Shown: positions 1 to 6,105 of the stretch, piece after piece
Layout of the letters: each line of letters starts with the position of its first letter
How positions within the stretch are numbered: position 1 is the stretch's first letter
Source of the DNA: Bacillota bacterium
GTDB lineage: Bacteria; Bacillota; Clostridia; DSM-8532
Assembly (NCBI GenBank): GCA_023410885.1
Contig: JAEYPI010000140.1
Span: 1-22,087, forward strand
DNA length: 22,087 nt
Reading direction: 5' to 3'
The notes under the pieces: model-generated
Databases searched by the model: none
The model's input: only the letters and a program-made list of their open reading frames with translations
What the model was told of the DNA's origin: nothing
Program-made: the position numbers and the translations under genes

Positions 1-2
1 AC

Positions 3-464
3 ACCGCATATGGGCTTGTTACGGGGAAAAAGACGACGGGGACCACCATGAATACGGGGGGGACAGCGGGTGCAGTGGATACTGAGCTTGTTATGAGTGA
101 GACGGTCACGCTTCTTGTCAATGGCCAAACCATGACCTATACAGGTAAAGATACCGGCTTATATATCAACTCTCCCGCCAAGATCAGGCTTAATGGCGGC
201 CAGGTACAGTCCATTGTAAATGCCATTACCTCAGAAGCCTATGCAAAGGAGATAGAGGCAGTTGATTCCTCACGGATCAAAATTAACGGAAAGGTTTATA
301 CCTACCATAAAAACTTATCCATCTATAAGGTCAATGGCGATACCTCATGGAGAAAGCTTGAAACTTCGGATTTGAAAAAGGGTACCGAAAACGGATCTGT
401 GACAATCTATCTTGATAAGCCCTTAAGCAATGGTGGCAAAGTAGTAATGATAATATTGAGGTGA
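3..464 (+). CDS. C-terminal part of a secreted/S-layer-like wall protein (partial)
   Basis: The reading frame is open from the first bases of the window, so the gene starts upstream and only about 153 codons are visible. The ATG at 48 lies in a Thr/Gly-rich linker (TTGTTMNTGGTAG) with no convincing ribosome binding site, so I do not treat it as the start. After the linker come short beta-strand-like repeats: VNGQTMTYTGKDTGLYINS, then KIRLNGG, then KINGKVYTYHKN, then IYKVNGD, ending in GGKVVMIILR. Alternating hydrophobic residues, an NGK/VNG turn pattern and a terminal GKVV-I strand are common in the C-terminal regions of clostridial S-layer-homology and copper-amine-oxidase-like surface proteins. 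I see no enzyme motif. The family call is inference from composition; the upstream part would be needed to find SLH or catalytic domains. The frame ends at a TGA (462-464) and then stays open for 29 more codons (see separate entry). Confidence 0.6.
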   Translation, partial: TAYGLVTGKKTTGTTMNTGGTAGAVDTELVMSETVTLLVNGQTMTYTGKDTGLYINSPAKIRLNGGQVQSIVNAITSEAYAKEIEAVDSSRIKINGKVYTYHKNLSIYKVNGDTSWRKLETSDLKKGTENGSVTIYLDKPLSNGGKVVMIILR

Positions 465-554
465 ATAACCCAAAAAGAGGTCCAGAAGCTGGTAAATACC
501 GAAATGAGCATGGACGCTATTATTCATAGAATAGAAGAGCTGGGTACTAAATAA
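465..554 (+). other. In-frame coding-like extension after the TGA stop
   Basis: Directly after the TGA at 462-464 the same frame continues without a stop for 29 codons to a TAA at 552-554. It reads ITQKEVQKLVNTEM and then SMDAIIHRIEELGTK. The composition is that of a charged amphipathic helix, unlike the beta-rich protein before it. It could be the remnant tail of a longer ancestral protein or of another gene cut by the TGA, a recoded stop, or chance. A short ATG start inside (516) lacks a clear ribosome binding site. I report the open stretch only; function unknown. Confidence 0.3.
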
Positions 555-572
555 AAAACAAGGAACGACCTG

Positions 573-610
573 TAAAGGCAAAAATGAATGGGGCCTCGCC
601 CCGGCCTTTA
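573..610 (+). terminator. Possible terminator of the wall-protein gene
   Basis: Outer arms TAAAGGC (573-579) and GCCTTTA (604-610) enclose an inner GGGGC-CTC-GCCCC hairpin (590-602). The stem is GC-rich and sits about 20 bases after the TAA at 554. No proper T-run follows the outer stem, so intrinsic termination is likely but not certain. Confidence 0.35.
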
Positions 611-654
611 TAAGCCGTTCTCCGTCTGCTGTTGGGGTAATTAAAGGGCTTAAG

Positions 655-693
655 CAGTCCGGGTGATCAATAGCTTATTGATCATCCGGACTG
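655..693 (-). terminator. Strong hairpin at the 3' end of the kamA operon
   Basis: An 18-base arm at 655-672 pairs with 676-693 around a 3-base loop; the only imperfection is one G-T pair (CAGTCCGGG against TCCGGACTG at the base). The kamA stop codon (675-677) lies in the loop and top of the stem. It lies between convergent genes and could stop transcription from both sides. T-runs are weak on both strands, so it could also act as an RNA 3'-end stabiliser. Confidence 0.55.
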
Positions 694-1805
694 TTTGCCG
701 GGTTTGGGTAAGTATAGAGCTTGCCCTCATAGTTCTTTAATACCGCCTTTTTATCGTCAAGGCTCATGATATAATCCGGGTTTACTGGTGTTTTCCCACC
801 ACCTCCGGGAGCATCAATAACATATTCGGGTACAGCATAACCTGAAATATAGCCTCTTATGTGCTTCATGATCTCGATTCCTTGAGAAACTGGAGTCCTG
901 AAATGTCCGATACCTTTTGCAACATCACATTGGTAAAGATAATAAGGTCTTACCCGGAACTTAACCAGCTTTGTAAAAAGCTCCTTGAGTGTATCCGCAT
1001 TGTCATTAATGCCGCGAAGCAGAACACTCTGGTTGCCAAGAGGTATACCTGAATCAACGATTTTTTCACAGGCACGAATTGATTCAGGGGTGATTTCTTT
1101 AGGATGGTTGAAATGGGTATTGATCCAAAGGGGATGGTATTTGCGCAGCATGCTAAGCAGTTCATCTGTAATACGCATGGGTAGAACCACCGGGGTGCGG
1201 GTACCGATCCGGATTACTTCTACATGGGGGATTTCCCGTAGCCTCTTTAAGATGTTTTCAAGCCAATGATCGGGCATGATTAAGGGATCGCCACCGGATA
1301 GGAGCACATCTCTGATTTTTGGGTTTTGCCTTATGTATTCAAAAGCTCTTTCCAGTTTATCAGTACTCAGGGAAAAGTCCTCACATCCGACCATCCTTCT
1401 TCTCGTACAATGCCTGCAATACATGGAGCATTTGTGTGTTAAAACGAAAAGCACTCTGTCTGGGTATCGGTGCACGAGGCCATCAACGGGAGAAAACTGC
1501 TCTTCGCAGAGGGGATCATCCATTTCGCAGTCATCAACAATAAGTTCCCTTACAGATGGGACGGCCTGCTTTTTAATGGGGCAGTCCGGATTGTCAGGGT
1601 CCATAAGGGTTGCATAATAAGGAGTTATGGCCATTTTAAAATGTTCAAGGCATTTTTCAATCTCCAGGCTTTCTTCAGCCCGTAGCTTAATGAGCTTGTC
1701 AAGCTGTTGCCCGGAGGTAATTCTGTTTTTCATTTGCCAATTCCAGTCATTCCACTGTTCCGGTGAAAGGTCCCCCCATAATGTCCCTTTTATGGTTTCA
1801 TTCAT
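675..1805 (-). CDS. kamA: Lysine 2,3-aminomutase, short form lacking the zinc site
   Basis: Radical SAM, PLP-dependent enzyme converting L-lysine to L-beta-lysine. The [4Fe-4S] motif CSMYCRHC has Cys126, Cys130 and Cys133. The PLP lysine is Lys338 in DAPGGGGKTP. Asp294 (YLYQCD) and Asp331 (VIDAPGG) sit exactly where the two aspartates that hold the lysine side-chain amine lie in the Clostridium subterminale enzyme (293 and 330). Glutamate 2,3-aminomutases have Lys/Asn there, so lysine is the likely substrate. The protein is 376 aa, about 40 shorter than the clostridial model. It stops just after the NYEGKLYTY strand, so the C-terminal CxCxxC cluster is absent, and the partner Cys after GIND is an Asn. 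The start ATG overlaps the upstream ligase stop by four bases (ATGA), so the two are translationally coupled. EpmB-type enzymes are an alternative, but both substrate aspartates argue for true KamA activity. Confidence 0.88.
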   Translation of the reverse strand: MNETIKGTLWGDLSPEQWNDWNWQMKNRITSGQQLDKLIKLRAEESLEIEKCLEHFKMAITPYYATLMDPDNPDCPIKKQAVPSVRELIVDDCEMDDPLCEEQFSPVDGLVHRYPDRVLFVLTHKCSMYCRHCTRRRMVGCEDFSLSTDKLERAFEYIRQNPKIRDVLLSGGDPLIMPDHWLENILKRLREIPHVEVIRIGTRTPVVLPMRITDELLSMLRKYHPLWINTHFNHPKEITPESIRACEKIVDSGIPLGNQSVLLRGINDNADTLKELFTKLVKFRVRPYYLYQCDVAKGIGHFRTPVSQGIEIMKHIRGYISGYAVPEYVIDAPGGGGKTPVNPDYIMSLDDKKAVLKNYEGKLYTYPNPANSPDDQ

Positions 1806-2851
1806 TCTACTTCGCCTCGATTCAAAGGGACTACATTCATGCCATATCTTTTTAAAGCGCTGTTCAACACATTAAAAATTAAAGTGCGATAGTCCGTTCC
1901 ACAAAACTCTGCCAGCATTGGATAGTCGCTATAACCCGGAGCAAGGCCGGGAAGCGGATTTATCTCAATAAAGTAAATAATGCCATCCTCCGAAAGCCGG
2001 AAATCTACTCTGGAAAAATCCTTGCAATCAAGTGCCAAATAAATTTCCCCGGCTATTTTTTTCATCCTCTCAAGGGTGCTTTCATCAAGATTAGGAGGGC
2101 AGCTATAGGTTACATACTCTTTATAGTTCTTTTTCACTTGATAGCTGTATATTTCGTTTTCTCTTTCCTTGCGAAGATAGCCTATTTCCATAGGTTCAAA
2201 TACTTTCATATCACTGCCGTTGCCTAAAATGCCCACAGTAAATTCCCGGCCTTTTATGTACTTCTCCACCAGCATGGGCTGCCCATAGCGTTTGAAATTC
2301 CTGGCGATAACCTGTGAAAGCTGCTCTTCGCAATCAACGATAGCCAGGTCTGAAATTCCTTTGCTGGAGCCTTCAGAATTTGGTTTCACGATTAAAGGAA
2401 AGTCCAGTGATGAGTCCTGCCTGTAATCCGGAGTTTTTACAAGCCGGTATGCAGGCGTCTCAATATGATATGTTGAAAGGTACCTCTTTGTTAGCGCCTT
2501 ATCCAGGGCCAAACCAAGAGTTGTCTCATCAGAACCCGAAAAAGGAATACCTAAAAAATTCAAGATGGCAGGTACTTGGGCTTCTCGCCCTCTTCCGGAA
2601 ACACCTTCGGCGATGTTAAAAACAATATCCACCTTGGTCTTTTTCAGTTTTTCTACAAAGTCGGCATCAGCTTCAAGAAGTTCAACCCTAATACCTTCTG
2701 CCAGGAATACATTTCGTATGGCCTCGATAGTATCAAAGGAATCATATTCCGCTTCAAGGTCTTCCACATCGGAGGGAATACCCTTTTTAAGATTATAAGC
2801 TATGCCGACGGTTAGGGGGGGAGGGACGTTATCATTCTCCAATTCAATCAC
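1802..2851 (-). CDS. Ddl-like ATP-grasp ligase
   Basis: A 349 aa ATP-grasp protein of the D-alanine-D-alanine ligase superfamily, which joins a carboxylate to an amine via an acyl-phosphate. Visible elements: the N-terminal substrate loop IVFNIAEGVSGRGREAQ (about 77-92), ATP-binding PLIVKPNSEGSSKG (152-165, Lys156), LVEKYIKGREFTVG (194-207), and the metal-binding set FSRVDF (Asp283) and IEINPLPG (Glu296, Asn298). True Ddl enzymes usually have a Ser-Leu pair after the PG motif to hold the second D-Ala; here the stretch reads LAPGYSDYP, so a different acceptor is likely. The start is GTG at 2849-2851, with only a weak AAGCGAG upstream; no better in-frame start with a ribosome binding site was found. 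It is the first gene of an operon with kamA, which makes lysine or beta-lysine a plausible substrate (inference). Confidence 0.75.
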   Translation of the reverse strand: MIELENDNVPPPLTVGIAYNLKKGIPSDVEDLEAEYDSFDTIEAIRNVFLAEGIRVELLEADADFVEKLKKTKVDIVFNIAEGVSGRGREAQVPAILNFLGIPFSGSDETTLGLALDKALTKRYLSTYHIETPAYRLVKTPDYRQDSSLDFPLIVKPNSEGSSKGISDLAIVDCEEQLSQVIARNFKRYGQPMLVEKYIKGREFTVGILGNGSDMKVFEPMEIGYLRKERENEIYSYQVKKNYKEYVTYSCPPNLDESTLERMKKIAGEIYLALDCKDFSRVDFRLSEDGIIYFIEINPLPGLAPGYSDYPMLAEFCGTDYRTLIFNVLNSALKRYGMNVVPLNRGEVE

Positions 2852-3160
2852 ACTCGCTTTACACTTAAATTTGGGGTTAGAATGCTTTTAATGCACTTTG
2901 CTTTAGTATAGCAAATGCACTATTAAATGAAATGGTGAAATAACGCTGTTTGGTGACAATTTTGACCTAAAGAGAGCGATTGGTATGAACTGTGTTCCCA
3001 GATCAATGTTTATTGTGGAAAATCATGCTATTTTAAGTTATTACCTTGTTCTTTATCATTTTAGTGCATTTAATCAAATTCCATACCTGCTACATATTTT
3101 TATGGTAATTGTATTGGTGTATGATAAGGGGAGTAATTGTCTTTCAGGTGGTGATTTTAT
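2852..3160. other. AT-rich divergent intergenic region
   Basis: This 309-base spacer separates the minus-strand ligase operon from the plus-strand two-component operon. Besides the minus-strand promoter near 2905 it contains a possible plus-strand -10 TATGAT at 3120-3125 without a good -35. The sequence TTTAGTGCATTTAAT (3060-3074) partly echoes the TGCA motifs of the minus-strand operator. No ORF or RNA gene is seen. Confidence 0.45.
2885..2935 (-). promoter_or_regulatory. Candidate promoter and operator for the ligase-kamA operon
   Basis: On the minus strand a good -10 box TATACT lies at 2905-2910, about 55 bases upstream of the GTG start; no convincing -35 is seen at 16-18 bases. The -10 is straddled by an imperfect inverted repeat, TGCACTTTGC (2892-2901) and GCAAATGCA (2911-2919), differing by one inserted base. 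Its placement fits an operator site; the regulator is unknown. Confidence 0.4.
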
Positions 3161-3820
3161 TTGAAGCTTCTTGTTGTCGAAGATGACAGGGATACAAGTG
3201 ACGGGGTCTGTGAATATTTCAGGGAAGCAGGATATGAGGTATCTTCCGCGTATGATGGTAAGGTGGCACTAGATCTCACAAAACAGGATTCCTTTGATCT
3301 TATTCTGCTGGATGTAATGCTGCCGAAGCTGACAGGGCTTGCCGTACTCCACGAATTACGAAAATCAAGCAATGTACCGGTCATCATGCTTACCGCCATT
3401 GGGGATGAATACACACAAATCGCGAGCTTCGACGGTTTGGCGGATGATTACATCATAAAGCCCTTTTCCATCATCTTGCTTGAAAAGCGAATCGAAGCGC
3501 TTCTTCGGCGAGGTAAACCCGGTGGGGCTTCATACATATGGCATCATAAGGAGGTAATGGTTGATTTCACAGGATACACAGCTCAAGGAGCTGATGGCCC
3601 CATTGACGTCACGCCAAGAGAGATCAAGCTTCTAAGACTCTTGGTGGAACAGAGGGGAAGGGTGCTGACACGCGAGCGTATTCTGGACGAGTTATGGGAG
3701 GACAAGCCTGTTTTTGATAGGACGGTGGATTCACATATTAAAAATCTTCGAAAAAAACTCAATCTGGATTGCATCGTGACCGTTACCGGCGTGGGCTATA
3801 AGCTGGAGGACCAACGATGA
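3161..3820 (+). CDS. OmpR/PhoB-family response regulator
   Basis: A 219 aa two-domain transcription regulator. The receiver domain (about 1-115) has the acidic pair Glu7/Asp8-Asp9, phospho-acceptor Asp51 in LILLDVMLPK, Thr78 in IMLTA and Lys100 in DDYIIKPF. The C-terminal winged helix (about 128-218) has the family signature PREIKLLRLLV, RVLTRERILDELW, VDSHIKNLRKKL and GVGYKL. The start is TTG at 3161, chosen because AGGTGGTGA lies seven bases upstream; the GTG at 3151 is out of frame. The stop overlaps the kinase start by four bases. It most likely controls the downstream ABC transporter genes and perhaps itself. The usual FDLGADDY reads FDGLADDY, a minor variant. Confidence 0.93.
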   Translation: MKLLVVEDDRDTSDGVCEYFREAGYEVSSAYDGKVALDLTKQDSFDLILLDVMLPKLTGLAVLHELRKSSNVPVIMLTAIGDEYTQIASFDGLADDYIIKPFSIILLEKRIEALLRRGKPGGASYIWHHKEVMVDFTGYTAQGADGPIDVTPREIKLLRLLVEQRGRVLTRERILDELWEDKPVFDRTVDSHIKNLRKKLNLDCIVTVTGVGYKLEDQR

Positions 3821-5286
3821 AGATTTTCACTAGAACCTTTTTATATACTCTGGCATTGCTGATACTGATCGCGTTGCTTGCCAATGGTCTCATTTATACC
3901 TTTATGCCAATGGTGTATACGGAACAAAAGCAACAGGAACTAACCACTCAAGCAGATAAATTGGCTAAGCAACTGGAAGCTTCGAAGCGGGCTGACATTG
4001 CCATGCTGATGGGAATATCTGCTGCCCAGGGGCAGAAGAACATTATTCTTGAGCTTGATTCGGATAAGTATGCCCTGTCCATGTGGAGTAGCAGCTCGGA
4101 ATCGGGGGGAGCTAACATGACGGTTACCGTCACATCCGAAACTGTTTCAGGAAAAAGTGATTCTGACCCAGCGGAAGACGTTGATCTTGCTACCGATGCA
4201 ATAAAGAGCGTGGTGATTGAAGATGTGAGAGGACTTAGCGATTCAGGTAGCTTTTACAGCTCGGCCAATACAATCAAAGCAATTCGCAGCTTCACAATGG
4301 AGGGCAAAGAGGGCACGTTTACCATGTCAATGACCTTGGCTCCGGTGGGAGAAGCTGTCAACGTCATTGTTTCGTTGTTGCCCATATCTATTCTAATGTG
4401 CATTGTGATAGCCATTATATTTTCACTGTTGCTTGCCCGCGCTATTACCCACCCGATCAAAGCAATATCCGAAGAGACCCGTCGTATGACTTTATTGGAT
4501 CGAAATGCGCGATGTAAAGTAAAGACAAAGGATGAAATCGGCGAGCTCACCGCTAATGTGAATGGACTTTATGAGAATCTTCTCAATACAATAGATTCTC
4601 TTGAGACCGAGCTAAAAAAGGTCGCAGCAGCGGAAAAGGCAAAGACTGATTTTCTGAGGGCGGCTTCACATGAGCTGAAGACGCCGGCAACAGCGGTGGG
4701 TGTTATCATGGACAACATGATTCTCGGGGTAGGAAAATATAAAAATCACGAGGAATGGCTACCCAAGTGCAAAGAGCTGGTGAATAGCTTATCAGTTAAG
4801 CTTTGCGATATACTGGACGCTTCGCGCCTTGACGCCATATCGGAGCCTGATACCGTTGAGAATTTAGAAACGATCTGCTCGGAAGTCCTGGAACCCTACA
4901 TCATCATTGCCCGAGCCAAGGGTCTCTCACTTTATATGGACTGGAGTGCGTCTTTCATGGTTACAGCACCACTGAAGCTGTTGACAAAAGCCCTATCAAA
5001 CGTTTTTTCCAATGCCGTCCAATATACTTCCCCGGGAGGAAAGCTCTCTGTCTATTGCAAGGGTCGCAGCCTCATCGTGGAGAATGAGTGTGTACCCATA
5101 CCGGAAGAACAGCTATTAAGGCTATATGAACCCTTTTACCGTCCAGATGTCTCCCGAAGCCGCGATACGGGAGGAAATGGCCTTGGACTGTACATTGTCG
5201 AAACGGCATTGCGCCGTCTCGGGCTGGATTATCACTTTGGGCCTATGACATCACCTATCGGTATGCGCTTTACTATAAATTTCTAA
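3817..5286 (+). CDS. Sensor histidine kinase (HAMP-HisKA-HATPase)
   Basis: A 489 aa membrane kinase partnered with the overlapping response regulator gene (ATGA overlap). Transmembrane segments lie at about 7-30 and 183-207, leaving an extracytoplasmic sensor of about 150 residues rich in Ser/Thr/Asp. A HAMP linker follows (about 208-262, ITHPIKAISEETRRM). The phospho-acceptor is His285 in RAASHELKTP. The ATPase part has an N-box (LSNVFSNAVQYTS, about 392-403), LYEPFYRP (F-box) and GGNGLGLYIVE (G2 box). The usual DxGxG of the G1 box is degenerate, reading VENECVPIPEEQL, as in some VanS-like kinases. The sensor is long for kinases that detect antimicrobial peptides through a cognate ABC transporter, so it may bind a ligand directly. 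The signal is unknown. Confidence 0.92.
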   Translation: MKIFTRTFLYTLALLILIALLANGLIYTFMPMVYTEQKQQELTTQADKLAKQLEASKRADIAMLMGISAAQGQKNIILELDSDKYALSMWSSSSESGGANMTVTVTSETVSGKSDSDPAEDVDLATDAIKSVVIEDVRGLSDSGSFYSSANTIKAIRSFTMEGKEGTFTMSMTLAPVGEAVNVIVSLLPISILMCIVIAIIFSLLLARAITHPIKAISEETRRMTLLDRNARCKVKTKDEIGELTANVNGLYENLLNTIDSLETELKKVAAAEKAKTDFLRAASHELKTPATAVGVIMDNMILGVGKYKNHEEWLPKCKELVNSLSVKLCDILDASRLDAISEPDTVENLETICSEVLEPYIIIARAKGLSLYMDWSASFMVTAPLKLLTKALSNVFSNAVQYTSPGGKLSVYCKGRSLIVENECVPIPEEQLLRLYEPFYRPDVSRSRDTGGNGLGLYIVETALRRLGLDYHFGPMTSPIGMRFTINF

Positions 5287-5320
5287 ATTTCATATCTTCT
5301 ACACACTGGTTCCATAACTA

Positions 5321-5365
5321 CTCCATTCGTCGATGCTAAGCTTACACTATTACAGATGAATGGAG
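5321..5365 (+). promoter_or_regulatory. Shine-Dalgarno-sequestering hairpin before the ABC ATPase
   Basis: CTCCATTCGTC (5321-5331) pairs over all 11 positions (one G-U) with GATGAATGGAG (5355-5365). The right arm contains the GGAG (5362-5365) that serves the TTG start at 5374. When folded, the ribosome binding site would be blocked. The loop is 23 bases. This is the only non-overlapping junction in the five-gene operon, so it could set transporter dose separately from the two-component genes. Confidence 0.5.
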
Positions 5366-5373
5366 TTGATTTT

Positions 5374-6105
5374 TTGAAAATTGAATTAAAAGAACTGCAA
5401 AAACGCTACAAAAGCGGGATGGTCGCGCTTAAGAATATCAGCCTGACGCTGGCAAGTCCAAGTCTAATCGGCCTTGTTGGTCCTAATGGTGCGGGTAAAA
5501 GCACCCTGATGAAGCTCCTAACCGCAAACCTCCTGCCCAGCTTCGGAGAAATACTGTTAGACGGGCATCCTCTTGTTAAGCAGGAAAAATTGTTGAAATC
5601 CAGTCTGGGCTATTTGCCGCAGGAGTTCGGATTGTTTGAGGATCTCACAGCAACCCAATTTTTAGACTATATGGCCGCTCTAAAAGGCATAGATAAAAAA
5701 GCGGCAAAGAAGGAAATTGAGCGGGTTGTTGCAATGACCCATTTGCAGGACAAGTGTAAAGCAAAAATCCGCACCCTATCCGGCGGTCAAAAGCAACGGG
5801 TTGGTATCGCCCAGGCTCTGCTTGGAGAACCAAGGCTGCTCATTTTCGACGAACCCACTGTTGGACTGGACCCGGCGGAAAGAGTGGCGTTTCGAAACCT
5901 GTTCGCGGAAGTAGCTAGGCACAAGCTGATTATTCTTTCCACGCATATTATTGAGGATGTGCAGAGCGCATGTGACCATCTCGTGGTTTTAGACAAGGGT
6001 GAGATTCGTTACGCCGGAACACCCGACGATTTGATGGTAAAAAAACGGGTGGAATCCCTCGAAACTGCTTACATATCGCTTATGGAGGGGAGGGATAATC
6101 CTTGA
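5374..6105 (+). CDS. ABC transporter ATP-binding protein
   Basis: A 243 aa nucleotide-binding subunit of the ABC-2 export type. Walker A is GPNGAGKST, Q-loop LGYLPQEFGLF, signature LSGGQKQR, Walker B LLIFDEPTVGLD and H-loop LSTHI. I place the start at TTG 5374, giving MKIELKELQKRY, because GGAG lies eight bases upstream. An in-frame ATG at 5356 would add six residues but has no ribosome binding site and itself overlaps the GGAG. Its stop overlaps the TTG of the next gene (TTGA). It should energise the two membrane proteins encoded downstream. No transmembrane segment is present, so this is a separate cytoplasmic ATPase. Substrate unknown. Confidence 0.92.
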   Translation: MKIELKELQKRYKSGMVALKNISLTLASPSLIGLVGPNGAGKSTLMKLLTANLLPSFGEILLDGHPLVKQEKLLKSSLGYLPQEFGLFEDLTATQFLDYMAALKGIDKKAAKKEIERVVAMTHLQDKCKAKIRTLSGGQKQRVGIAQALLGEPRLLIFDEPTVGLDPAERVAFRNLFAEVARHKLIILSTHIIEDVQSACDHLVVLDKGEIRYAGTPDDLMVKKRVESLETAYISLMEGRDNP

